A stretch of 64,000 nucleotides of DNA from Candidatus Tectomicrobia bacterium (lineage in GTDB: Bacteria > UBA8248), in the NCBI GenBank assembly GCA_016192135.1, contig JACPUR010000017.1:124001-188000 (forward strand). Reading direction: 5' to 3'. Below the pieces are notes generated by a model that worked only from the letters and a program-made list of their open reading frames with translations, was not told the origin of the DNA and did no database searches. Of the stretch, positions 26,180 to 33,818 are shown piece after piece (position 1 is the stretch's first letter; each line of letters opens with the position of its first letter). Made by a program: the position numbers and the translations under genes.

Positions 26180-26551
26180 TTGAAGAAAATCCTGATTGTA
26201 GAGGACGATGAACCTGTGAGAAAGATGCTGGCGAGGCTTCTCCGGGGGAAGGAGCGCGACCTATGCATGGCAGGAACAGGCCAGGAAGCTCTCGACGCCA
26301 TCCGCGTTCAGCGACCGGATCTGATCCTTCTGGATTTTTTCCTTCCAGATATGGTCGCCGTGACTTTCATGTCCCAGATCAAAAACATGTATCCTGCGAT
26401 TCCCATCATCATCGTATCGAACTTCTGGAATATGGAGTACGCTAAACTCGCAGCGCAGCAAGGTGCGGTGGACTTCATCCCCAAGCCGATTGACCCGCAG
26501 CAGCTTGTTGAGATAGTCAACATTCGTCTCAGTGAGGGAACGGCTGCTTAA
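26180..26551 (+). CDS. Stand-alone receiver protein (third on the island)
   Basis: A 123-residue receiver domain starting (M)KKILIVEDDEPVRKML, with phospho-acceptor Asp in LILLDFFLPD, VSNFWN in the switch loop and the conserved Lys in IPKPID. I chose the TTG at 26180 because AGGAAGGGA lies seven bases upstream and the product then begins as receivers do; a GTG at 26162 gives six more residues. It follows the EamA gene by about 30 bases and probably belongs to the same operon, making it the most likely output of the hybrid kinase. Confidence 0.83.
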   Translation: MKKILIVEDDEPVRKMLARLLRGKERDLCMAGTGQEALDAIRVQRPDLILLDFFLPDMVAVTFMSQIKNMYPAIPIIIVSNFWNMEYAKLAAQQGAVDFIPKPIDPQQLVEIVNIRLSEGTAA

Positions 26552-26812
26552 TGGCTTGGGTAACTCATTTTGCCTGAAGTGGCTGGCAAAGCCTAAGCCT
26601 TCCGATGACGACTCGGTCTAAAGTCAGCCTTGGGCCCAGATCGACATAAACAAATGCGCCAGTTGGATTGTCCTCAGGGAGCCATAGGCGAGAACCGCCT
26701 TTGAATTCTCAATTCGAGACTTGCGCAGATTTTGCTTCTCCCTTTTGCGTTCGAAATATTATAATAACCTATCATGTATGTACGGCGGCTATCATGGAAT
26801 CTGGAGGGGAAT

Positions 26813-27172
26813 ATGGAGCGGGTTTTGGTAGCGGATGACGAAAAGGGTATCGTTCAGTTTGTTGGCGAGGCTTTGCGGAGAAAAGGGTACTCCGTTCATG
26901 TCGCGTCGAATGGAGCGGAAGCATTCGAAATGGCAAAGCTTCATCGCCCGCATCTAGTGCTGCTGGATATCCGTATGCCTGGAATGGATGGTCTGGAAGC
27001 GTTGCGCCGGATAAAGTCCGTGGACCCAATCATTAGAGTAATCGTGATTACCGCCGTCCACGATCGTGAGATTATTGACGCAGCATACAGCATGGGTGCA
27101 AGTAGATATATGACCAAGCCTTTTGAACTGGATTCCTTAGCGGAGGCTATGGAAGAAGCACTCAAGCAGTAA
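26813..27172 (+). CDS. Stand-alone receiver protein (fourth on the island)
   Basis: A 119-residue receiver domain: VLVADDEKG, phospho-acceptor Asp in LVLLDIRMPGMDG, VITAVHD and conserved Lys in MTKPFE. The start at 26813 is set by GGAGGGG; an ATG at 26774 would add 13 residues. It is preceded by 261 gene-free bases with a TATAAT at 26760-26765, so it may have its own promoter. It is the last gene before the right attachment repeat. Confidence 0.83.
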   Translation: MERVLVADDEKGIVQFVGEALRRKGYSVHVASNGAEAFEMAKLHRPHLVLLDIRMPGMDGLEALRRIKSVDPIIRVIVITAVHDREIIDAAYSMGASRYMTKPFELDSLAEAMEEALKQ

Positions 27173-27256
27173 CAGTCTCTGAGTTGGACGAGGTAGCGAT
27201 CGAGATTCTTGAGCGCTTGCCTTCCCGCTTCGAAGCTCGGCGGGAAGAGGTCAGTA

Positions 27257-27292
27257 GCGCATGTCGCAGGTTCGATCCCTGTCCCGCCCACC
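27257..27292 (+). repeat. attR: 36-bp direct repeat of tRNA-Val 3' end
   Basis: An exact duplicate of 15834-15869; the identity stops at once on both sides, and the 5' half of the tRNA is absent, so this is not a tRNA gene. Just inside the element is a perfect hairpin (CTTCCCGC at 27221-27228 with GCGGGAAG at 27240-27247). Confidence 0.92.
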
Positions 27293-27668
27293 GCTGAATC
27301 AACTCCAGGGGCGGTTTCTGCCCCCAATCCCTCGATGCCTGAATAGTGTGCCTACCGGGCCTCGCTCGCGGCCTCCCCGGAGGCCTTTCTTCGGGGCCTG
27401 GCCGGCGCGCCTTCTCCGCTTCGCGAAAGCGATCCGGCGCGAGATGCCGATGCCTTCGATTGTTTTACTCTTTTGCGAGGTCTTATTCGGAGAGATCGGG
27501 GAAAATCCCCGGTGATTTTTCAACTGCCTTGGGCCTAGGTTTTTCGGTGTGGCCCGCCGCTTGGGCTCCATGCCAAGCGGGGGCAAGATTCGAAAGAGCG
27601 AAAAAGAGCGAAAAAGTCACCGAATTCCAATTCGGGGATTTGCTCTTTGAGAATAAGGAGATTTGGGC
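27293..27668. other. Intergenic region after the island
   Basis: No gene seen. The stretch returns to high GC. Near 27589-27616 it holds a short imperfect tandem repeat of the unit GAGCGAAA, then AT-rich sequence and AAGGAG before the DUF1328 gene. Confidence 0.4.
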
Positions 27669-27851
27669 ATGCTGTCGTGGGCCTTAACCTTTTTCGTGGT
27701 TGCAATCATCGCCGCGCTTCTCGGCTTTGGCGGGATCGCGGCGGGGGCGGCGGAAATCGCGAAGCTGTTGTTCGTTTTATTCTTGGCCCTCTTTGCGATC
27801 ACGCTGATAGTGGGCCTCGTGCAGGGACGTTCTCCGCGTCCTCCGGTATAG
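27669..27851 (+). CDS. DUF1328 family small membrane protein
   Basis: A 60-residue protein of two membrane helices: [20 protein letters not shown], then [20 protein letters not shown] and ITLIVG. This matches the highly conserved DUF1328 (YtjA) pattern over its full length. Function is unknown; homologues are inner-membrane proteins often linked to envelope stress. AAGGAG lies eight bases before the ATG at 27669. No operon partner: the next gene converges. Confidence 0.88.
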   Translation: MLSWALTFFVVAIIAALLGFGGIAAGAAEIAKLLFVLFLALFAITLIVGLVQGRSPRPPV

Positions 27852-27918
27852 ATAAGCTGGCTTCTACCTTTGAGTGGCTGTTTGCCGGAGCCGCGGCGGA
27901 TGCTCTTAGGGGGGCGGT

Positions 27919-28653
27919 TCATTCCTGCTGCGCCGCGGCCTCTTGCCCGGCCGGCAGGATGTCGGCCCGCGAATAGGGCGGGATGGCCGCCCCCTTCCGG
28001 ACGCCGCGGATGATCTGGTCGATCCGCGCCTGGCGCTCCTCCGGGAGCGGGTGGGTGTCGAAGAGGCCGCCGTCCCCTTCCTGGCCCCTGGCCTTCAATT
28101 CCGCCGCGTGTCGCCGCAGGAAGACGTTGATGTATCTCGTCCGCGCGGAGTTCCCGTGCCGCTTCTCCATGAGCGCGGCCGCGATGGCGTCGGCCTCGAA
28201 TTCTTGCTCGCGGCTGTAGGCCCGGTGGACGAGCGGCTGGGCGATGAGGCCTAGCGTGGCTCCCGGCACGAGCGCCCCCAGGGCCACGAAGACCCCCGTC
28301 ACGGCCACCGACGCCATCTGGAGCTTGGCGTTGTGTCCGGCGATCTCGTGGGCCACCTCGTGGGCGGCCAGCGCGTCCAGCTCCTCGTCCGGGATCCGGG
28401 TGAGCGCGCCCTCCGTCACATAGAAGTTCCCGCCCCCGGTGCTGTACGCGTTGACGGCGCCGCTCCGGACGATCCCGATCTTCCAATCGTTGGGCTTGCA
28501 GTCCGGGCAGGCGATCTTCTGGTATTCGATGAGGATTCCGGCGAAGCGGCGGAACTGCGGGTGGGCGCCCGGGTTGGGCATCGTGTTTCTCGATACGGCC
28601 CCGCAGCCGGATAGGATCAGGGCGAGCAATAAGGCGGCGATCTTGCCGTGCAT
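27919..28653 (-). CDS. M48 family metalloprotease, lipoprotein
   Basis: A 244-residue protein with a lipoprotein signal (lipobox LSGC, Cys about 17). The zinc protease motif HEVAHEIAGH supplies HExxH, and the third ligand Glu lies in SREQEFEADAIA, as in M48 (HtpX/BepA/LoiP) peptidases; the end has the family TDTHPLPEER-like sequence (FDTHPLPEERQARI). It is a periplasmic protease without TPR repeats, probably acting in outer-membrane protein quality control, as LoiP does. The start at 28653 (MHGKIAAL) gives a normal signal peptide; the frame is open nine codons further upstream. Confidence 0.88.
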   Translation of the reverse strand: MHGKIAALLLALILSGCGAVSRNTMPNPGAHPQFRRFAGILIEYQKIACPDCKPNDWKIGIVRSGAVNAYSTGGGNFYVTEGALTRIPDEELDALAAHEVAHEIAGHNAKLQMASVAVTGVFVALGALVPGATLGLIAQPLVHRAYSREQEFEADAIAAALMEKRHGNSARTRYINVFLRRHAAELKARGQEGDGGLFDTHPLPEERQARIDQIIRGVRKGAAIPPYSRADILPAGQEAAAQQE

Positions 28654-29033
28654 TGGTTCCCTTCCGCGCGTTCTGGGCATTCACTGACCCGGATCGAAGC
28701 ACGCGGAGCGTATAATAGGTTCGGTTTTTCTTTCAATGAAAATATGGGGGTTGGTCCGGAAAACCGGCCGCGCGCGGTTCTCGTGCTTGCGGTTCTTTCA
28801 CCTCTTTCGCTATCGGCGGTAAGGCGCCCGTTGCGCAGGTGTGAAGAGCGCATGTCCGGTGCAGTCCGCCCACTCGCCGCACAAGAACGCGCGAGCCCTA
28901 CCCTGAACCGTTTCTTAACGTTCGCTTCACGCGCGGGAGACGCGGTTTTGGGGCCGATCCATCTCTGCTAGAATCCTGGCGCCCGCTTCTGTGCCCATCG
29001 CTCGAAATGACGAGGAAAGGAAAGGGAAAGATC
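28654..29033. other. Gene-free divergent region
   Basis: Between the M48 gene and the small protein at 29034. It contains a TATAAT at 28711-28716 (plus strand) without a clear -35. No reading frame with protein-like composition and no RNA gene that I can recognise. Confidence 0.35.
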
Positions 29034-29264
29034 ATGGCGGAAAACATCTTCCGGGGGGTTCCCAAGAAGGACGGCGGCGATCATCCCGAGTGCGCCCCGG
29101 ACGAGATCTTCATCGGCAACCACCACCAGGCGGGCTTCCGGGAGCTGCCCTGGAAGACGAAACGCGCCGGGAACGTGGCGTATGACGACCGGGGCAACCC
29201 GGTGGACGACGCGCAGTTCTTCCCCGTCTTCGTGAAGCGGGCCGAGTACCAGCAAAAATCCTGA
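29034..29264 (+). CDS. Small conserved-looking protein of unknown function
   Basis: A 76-residue soluble protein (MAENIFRGVPKKDGG...) rich in Asp, Lys and Pro, with no signal or membrane segment and no motif I recognise. The phrase VAYDDRGNPVDDAQFFPVFV suggests a small beta fold. GGAAAGGGAAAG precedes the ATG at 29034; an ATG at 29007 is possible but would include that site. Isolated, 215 bases before the SDR gene, with a dispersed palindrome between. Confidence 0.55.
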   Translation: MAENIFRGVPKKDGGDHPECAPDEIFIGNHHQAGFRELPWKTKRAGNVAYDDRGNPVDDAQFFPVFVKRAEYQQKS

Positions 29265-29282
29265 CAATTCAGCCGGATTTCC

Positions 29283-29312
29283 GCAGGGGCGGGCTTCAAA
29301 CACGCCCCTGCC
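29283..29312. repeat. Dispersed palindromic repeat, family A
   Basis: GCAGGGGCGGGCTTCAAACA followed by CGCCCCTGCCGG, an inverted repeat related to the GTAGGGGCG family, directly after the stop of the small gene. Confidence 0.6.
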
Positions 29313-29479
29313 GGCTCCGTCATGGCGGTGGATATCCCCGCCTGATCAGAGCGCGCCCGGCCCGGATTCTCTCTCCGCCCCGGATGCCCTATACTCCCGG
29401 CCTCCGAACCCAATCCCGGCCCAGGCGGCGCTTCGGGCGCGCCAGGGTTTGGTTTTGTCTTCCCTCACGGAGGTCCCGC

Positions 29480-30265
29480 ATGCAGATTCGGATGGAAGGA
29501 CGCTCGGCCCTCATCACCGGCGGCAGCCGGGGCCTGGGCCGGGCGATGGCGCTCAAGTTCGCCCAGGCGGGCGCGAAGGTGGCCATCCTGGCCCGGCGGC
29601 CCGGCGTGCTGGACGAGACGAAGAGGGAGATCGAGGCCGCGGCCCCCGGGGCCAAGATCAAGGCCTGCCCCTGCGACGTGAGCGACCCCGGGCAGATCCG
29701 GGACGCCTTTCAGGCCGTGGTCCGGGACTTCGGCCAGGTGGACATCCTCGTCAACAACGCCGGCACGTCGGTGCGGGGCAAGTTCGAGGAGCTGACGGAC
29801 GAGGTCTGGATGGAGGACTTCAACCTCAAGCTCTTCGCCGCGGTACGCCTCTGCCGGCTGGCGCTGCCGGGGATGAAGGAGCGCCGCTGGGGCCGGATCA
29901 TCAACGTGCTGAACACGGCCGCCAAGGCGCCCGCCGGGGAAGGCGCGCCGACGGCGGTCACCCGAGCCGCCGGCATGGCCATGACCAAGGTGCTCTCGAA
30001 GGAGGCCGCCCCCTACAACGTGCTGGTCAACGCGCTGTGCGTGGGGCGCTTCGTCACGGACCAATGGCTGGGCCATCACAAGAAGCAGGCGCCGGAGAAG
30101 ACCTTCGAGCAGTACATGACGGACATGGGGAAGACCATCCCGCTGGGCCGGGTGGGGGACGCCGGGGAGTTCGCCAGCGTCGCGTGCTTCCTGGCCTCGG
30201 ACGCGGGCTCCTACGTCTCCGGCGTGGCCATCAACGTGGACGGGGGCGCCTCGCCGGTGGTGTAG
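29480..30265 (+). CDS. SDR-family protein lacking the usual catalytic Tyr and Lys
   Basis: A 261-residue short-chain dehydrogenase/reductase with a normal cofactor motif (TGGSRGLG, 14-21), DVSD, NNAG and the C-terminal DGG. At the active site, however, the Ser-Tyr-x3-Lys pattern is replaced: the region reads LNTAAKAP and then PTAVTRAAG, with Thr in place of Tyr and Arg in place of Lys. I recall a subfamily of SDRs with this sequence, so this is probably a divergent enzyme or binding protein rather than a sequencing error. The substrate is unknown. The gene stands alone; GGAGG precedes the start. Confidence 0.82.
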   Translation: MQIRMEGRSALITGGSRGLGRAMALKFAQAGAKVAILARRPGVLDETKREIEAAAPGAKIKACPCDVSDPGQIRDAFQAVVRDFGQVDILVNNAGTSVRGKFEELTDEVWMEDFNLKLFAAVRLCRLALPGMKERRWGRIINVLNTAAKAPAGEGAPTAVTRAAGMAMTKVLSKEAAPYNVLVNALCVGRFVTDQWLGHHKKQAPEKTFEQYMTDMGKTIPLGRVGDAGEFASVACFLASDAGSYVSGVAINVDGGASPVV

Positions 30266-30304
30266 GGTGCGCGCAACCAGGTGTGAAATTCCCCCGGATG
30301 ATTT

Positions 30305-30485
30305 GCCCCCTCCCCCTCCGGGGGAGGGTTGGGGTGGGGGAGATTCGCGCGGGCTTTTCCCTCCCCCTGCCCCTTCCCGCCTGCGCGGACCGAAGCCCTT
30401 CCGCCTAGGCGAAATTCGCTTCGGCGGGCGAAGGCCCGGAGGGAGGGGGAAAGGCGGCCGTCTCATCCCGAGGGAGAGGAGATGA
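30305..30485. repeat. Dispersed repeat, family B (GGGAGGGTTGGGGTGGGG type)
   Basis: A palindromic head CCCCCTCCGGGGGAGGG followed by TTGGGGTGGGG, a loop and a second inverted arm. Related copies at 34905 and 48241. Confidence 0.7.
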
Positions 30486-30494
30486 GAGCATAAA

Positions 30495-30520
30495 GGCGAC
30501 CCTTGTGGTCGCCCGTTTTT
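30495..30520 (+). terminator. Rho-independent terminator
   Basis: GGCGACC (30495-30501), loop CTTGT, GGTCGCC (30507-30513), then CGTTTTT. It would end transcripts from the SDR side and lies before the convergent EamA gene. Confidence 0.65.
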
Positions 30521-30524
30521 ATTC

Positions 30525-30554
30525 GGCGAGGGCGGGCGCAAGGCCCGCCCCTAC
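30525..30554. repeat. Dispersed palindromic repeat, family A
   Basis: GGCGAGGGCGGGCGCAAGGC followed by CCGCCCCTAC, a half copy of the GTAGGGGCG palindrome. Confidence 0.6.
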
Positions 30555-30590
30555 AAGTTCACCGTGCGGGGCTGACAAAGTTGCCTTCTC

Positions 30591-31457
30591 CTATTTCAAG
30601 TTCACCAGAACCGCCCCCGCCACGGTGACAGCCGCCCCGGCCGGGACGCGCCAGGTGATGTATTCCACCTGCCGGAGGAGGGCCAGGGCGAAGAGCACGG
30701 TGAGGAGGGGGGAGGTCTGGATGAGGGCGGTCATCCGGTACACCTCGCCCCGCTGAAGCGCCCCCGCGAAGAAGTAGGCCCCCATGGACGCGGCCAGGCC
30801 CATGATCAGCAGGGGCCTCCACGCCTTCCGCATGTCCTTCAGAATTGCCCCCCGCATGAAGAGAAAGGTGTAGCCTCCCACCAGCAGGAAGGAGGCCACC
30901 ATCCCGAGGAGGGCCCCCACCGAGGCGTCCGGGAATTTGGAGAGTCCCGTCCGCCAGAAGATGGCGCCGAGGCCCGAGACGGCCGCCGCGGCAATGGGCC
31001 ACAGAGCGTCGATGCGCCGCCAGCGGCCCTGCGTCTTTCCCGAGGAGAGGAGCACGATCCCCGCCACGACCAGCAGCACCCCCGCCAGCCCGTACCACCG
31101 GGGCTCCTCGCCCAGGAACAGGATGGCCAGCAGCGACGCGAAGACGGGGGAGCTCCCCTTGATGGGGGCGGCGCGCGAGACGCCGATCTTGGAGATCCCG
31201 AACATGAAGAGAAGGGTGAAGAGGCCGGGGGTGCAGATGCCTCCTGCCACCACCCACAGGTAGTGCCACCCCAGAGGCGGGACCGCCGCCCCCGAGGCCA
31301 GGGCGATCGCTCCGAGCACCACCAGCGAGACGGCCCGTGAGAACGTGACCGCGATGAAGGGGCTCGTGTGCTGGACGCTGTAGCGCGCCCCCATGTCGGC
31401 GACGGCATAGGAGAGGGCGGCGCCAAGCGCGAAGAGCAGGGCGGCGTCGAAGATCAA
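30591..31457 (-). CDS. EamA/DMT-family permease
   Basis: A 288-residue membrane protein with ten hydrophobic segments in two EamA repeats (LGAALSYAVADMGARYSVQ; later AVSGLGAIFWRTGLSKFP) and the end-of-repeat motif SSPVFASLLAILFLGEEPRW. Inner-membrane metabolite or drug transporter; substrate not readable. It differs from the island EamA protein. It lies alone between two dispersed repeats and a PilZ gene. Confidence 0.87.
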   Translation of the reverse strand: MIFDAALLFALGAALSYAVADMGARYSVQHTSPFIAVTFSRAVSLVVLGAIALASGAAVPPLGWHYLWVVAGGICTPGLFTLLFMFGISKIGVSRAAPIKGSSPVFASLLAILFLGEEPRWYGLAGVLLVVAGIVLLSSGKTQGRWRRIDALWPIAAAAVSGLGAIFWRTGLSKFPDASVGALLGMVASFLLVGGYTFLFMRGAILKDMRKAWRPLLIMGLAASMGAYFFAGALQRGEVYRMTALIQTSPLLTVLFALALLRQVEYITWRVPAGAAVTVAGAVLVNLK

Positions 31458-31682
31458 AAATGAGGCCTCCGCAAAAGAGAGGGGTTTATCCCATTTCGGC
31501 GGGGATTTGTAAATCCGGAGCGCGGTGTATTTGTTTCGACCGCAGCCAGCAGGTTCCTCGGCCGCTTCATCTCCCGGAATGAATGGGGAGGCTGGCGGAA
31601 CGTGGAGGGAAACGCCCGCTCCCCCCCGGGATGCGGAGATCCCCGCGGGGGCGGAAGTGAGCCCTTTCGGGATGGCCCGGGG

Positions 31683-32027
31683 CTAGTTTCCGTCGCCCAG
31701 GATCTTCCGCAGATGGCTCTCGAAGCTCCGCCGGGCGTCCTCGGGAAGCACGAACTCGAAGCCCACGATCCAGGTGGAGGGATTCAACTCGTTCTCGTCC
31801 ACCCATACCGGCTTGGCCCGTATCCCCTTCATTTCGTGCTCGTAGACGAAGACGGAGCAGTCGATCTCCATCTCGAGGGAGGGCTTGCTCAGAACCACCA
31901 CCTGAAAGCCGCTCGCGCTCAGGTCCTCGGGGATGAGCCGCAGGTCCGAGAGCATGGGGGCCTTGACCATGACGGGGACGGGGATGTGGTAGCGGATGTA
32001 CCGGCGCTTGTCGCCCGGGGAAGACAT
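31683..32027 (-). CDS. PilZ-domain protein
   Basis: A 114-residue single PilZ domain. The c-di-GMP binding motifs are present: RRYIRY near the N terminus (R-x-x-x-R) and LSASGFQV (D/N-x-S-x-x-G variant, here LSASG). Such proteins act as c-di-GMP receptors in motility, adhesion or surface-polymer control. A diguanylate cyclase is encoded elsewhere in the window (51241-52398). Stand-alone gene, 92 bases after the capA gene in the direction of transcription, so possibly in the same operon. Confidence 0.85.
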   Translation of the reverse strand: MSSPGDKRRYIRYHIPVPVMVKAPMLSDLRLIPEDLSASGFQVVVLSKPSLEMEIDCSVFVYEHEMKGIRAKPVWVDENELNPSTWIVGFEFVLPEDARRSFESHLRKILGDGN

Positions 32028-32118
32028 TGCCCGAATCTCCTCGATGCGGGTTCTCCGGCGGGGCGGCGCGCCGCCCCGAAAACGTAATGGCTATTTTACC
32101 CCGCAACCCGCCCCAGTT

Positions 32119-33171
32119 CTACGCTGGGGGCAGGATCGCCACCCGGCCCCCCTTCCGCTCCAGCTTTACCCCGTAGGGCGCGGATAAGTCGTTGAGCTGC
32201 CGCACGATTTCCGCCTCCGGGGCCTCCCCGGGGGAGAGGACCTGGCAGGGCTCCCCGACGCCGCACTTGCAGGGGACGATGTAGGGGTCCTTCAGCCCTT
32301 CCTTCGTGAGGGTGGCCCCGAAGAGGAAGGTCTTGAGGGTCTCCCCCGTGAAGAAGGGCTCGAACTTGTCGAAGATCAGGTTCCCGGTGCAGTGGAGGAT
32401 GGGCTTGCCCTTGTGGTACTCGATGGCCGAGAGCACGTGCTGGTGGCCGCCGAAGACGGCGTCCGCCCCGGCCTCGATGGCGGCGTGGCCTATCTCCCGC
32501 TGGAAGTCGTTCACCCGGGGCGTCATGCTGGTGCCCCAGTGCTGGCTCACGAGCACGATGTCCACCTTGCGCTTGAGGGCCCAGATGTCGTCCCGCATGC
32601 GCTCGAGATCCTCGGGCACCGCCCAGGTGACGATCTCGGGAGCGACGCCGGGGTAATCGTTCGCGTCCCGCCCGGGCGCGGAGCGGTAGGCCGTGACGGC
32701 CCGGAGCGGGTTCACGCCGGCCGCCTCCTCCCCCGCGGGGAAGCCCATGGGGAGAGTGGAGGAGTAGGCGAGCACCCCGACCTTGAGGCCCTTGCGCTCC
32801 AGCACCACCGGCGCCGCCGCCTCCTCCAGGTTCCGGCCCGCCCCGGTGAAGGGGAGGTTGTGCTTTTTCAGCACCTGCATGGTTTCGAACAGGGACTCCT
32901 CCCCCCAGTCCAGCATGTGGTTGTTCGCGATGGTCAGGACGTCGAAGCCCGCCTCCACCAGGCCCGCCACGAGCTCGGGATGGCCCCGGTGGAAGAAGGG
33001 CTTCCCCTTCATGAGCTTGCCGCTGCGGGCGAGGGCGTGCTCCAGGTTGGCGGTAGCCACGTCCGCCGCCTTGAACAGGGGAGCGGCCGCCCCCATGAGG
33101 CTTTTTCCGGACTCGCGCATCGGGGCGATGTCCCCGCCGATCAGCAGGCTGCAGGATGGCTCGTTGGGCAT
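32119..33171 (-). CDS. CapA/PgsA-type metallophosphatase-fold protein
   Basis: A 350-residue protein of the CapA family (poly-gamma-glutamate synthesis protein, calcineurin-like fold): LLIGGDIAP, ATANLEHALA, TIANNHMLDWG, VSQHWGTSM and GGHQHVLSAIEYHKG supply the Asp, Glu, Asn, His and GGHxH metal ligands. There is no signal peptide, and no PgsB/PgsC genes nearby, so polyglutamate synthesis is doubtful; many such proteins have unknown substrates. Start at 33171 (MPNEPSCS) preferred; the upstream open frame is Arg-rich. CGVGEPC near the end may bind a metal. Confidence 0.83.
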   Translation of the reverse strand: MPNEPSCSLLIGGDIAPMRESGKSLMGAAAPLFKAADVATANLEHALARSGKLMKGKPFFHRGHPELVAGLVEAGFDVLTIANNHMLDWGEESLFETMQVLKKHNLPFTGAGRNLEEAAAPVVLERKGLKVGVLAYSSTLPMGFPAGEEAAGVNPLRAVTAYRSAPGRDANDYPGVAPEIVTWAVPEDLERMRDDIWALKRKVDIVLVSQHWGTSMTPRVNDFQREIGHAAIEAGADAVFGGHQHVLSAIEYHKGKPILHCTGNLIFDKFEPFFTGETLKTFLFGATLTKEGLKDPYIVPCKCGVGEPCQVLSPGEAPEAEIVRQLNDLSAPYGVKLERKGGRVAILPPA

Positions 33172-33356
33172 GTTCCACTCCGCGGGATGGCGCCGGCGCG
33201 GCCCGCGCCGGGTATGGGAACGGATAAAAGCTTGACGAGGGACACTCTTTCGCAAATTGCCCTCCCCGGCAAGCGCCGGAGCCCCTTTCGCGGCCCCCGA
33301 AGCGTTGGTCGGCGCGCCGGGCCGTTCTATACTGATGCCTCGCGCGGGAGGCGGCG

Positions 33357-33797
33357 TTGCTGAGCGAGCGGGAGATCCGGTTCCTGGCCGGGGCCCGGGT
33401 GGGCCGGCTGGCCACCGCGGACGCGGCGGGGCGTCCCCACGCGGTCCCGGTGGTGTTCGTCTGGAGCCGGGGGCGCCTCTATCTTCCCATCGACGCCAAG
33501 CCCAAGGGCGACCCCCGGAGGCTGCGGCGGGTGCGGAACATCCGGGAGAACCCGCGGGTGGCGCTCCTCGTCGACCACTACGAGGAGGACTGGGGCCGCC
33601 TGGGCTTCCTCCTGGTGCGGGGGCGGGCCGCCCTCCTGGAGGGGGGAGGTCCGGAGCAGGAGGAGGCGGAGCGGCTCCTGCGCGAGAAGTACCCGCAATA
33701 CCGCGCGCTCCCCGTCTCGGCCGAGCCGGGGCTCATGATCCGCATCGATCTGGAGAGCCGGGCCGCCTGGGGCCGGCTCGGAGAAGAGGCCGGGTAG
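33357..33797 (+). CDS. PPOX-class F420-dependent oxidoreductase-type protein
   Basis: A 146-residue split-barrel flavin/F420 protein: LAGARVGRLATADAAGRPHAVPV, PIDAKPK and NPRVALLVDHYEEDW follow the PPOX-class pattern of the subfamily known as TIGR03668. F420 use is inferred from the family. TTG start at 33357 behind GGGAGG; the first residues (LSEREIRFLAG) match the family N terminus. The 2-hydroxyacid dehydrogenase gene follows after 21 bases and is probably cotranscribed. Confidence 0.8.
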   Translation: MLSEREIRFLAGARVGRLATADAAGRPHAVPVVFVWSRGRLYLPIDAKPKGDPRRLRRVRNIRENPRVALLVDHYEEDWGRLGFLLVRGRAALLEGGGPEQEEAERLLREKYPQYRALPVSAEPGLMIRIDLESRAAWGRLGEEAG

Positions 33798-33818
33798 CCC
33801 GGCCGGGAGAGGAGAACG

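Larger units (their letters stand above)
15834..27292. mobile_element. Integrated genomic island at tRNA-Val, about 11.4 kb
   Basis: The segment is bounded by a perfect 36-bp copy of the tRNA-Val 3' end on each side and carries a truncated tyrosine recombinase next to the intact tRNA. Base composition inside is visibly less GC-rich than the flanks, and codon use differs. Contents in order: integrase remnant, two receiver proteins, the 2-hydroxyacid dehydrogenase/ThDP-enzyme fusion, a solute-binding protein, a hybrid histidine kinase, an EamA permease and two more receiver proteins. I see no conjugation, replication or phage structural genes, so it now appears immobile or dependent on a helper. 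Confidence 0.88.

Noticed and set aside
27257-27292. Second tRNA-Val gene
   Set aside because: Only the 3' part (T-arm and acceptor 3' strand) is present; the D-arm, anticodon arm and 5' acceptor strand are absent. It is the attachment-site copy.
15834-27292. Prophage
   Set aside because: No capsid, portal, terminase, tail or lysis genes; only an integrase fragment and metabolic/signalling cargo.
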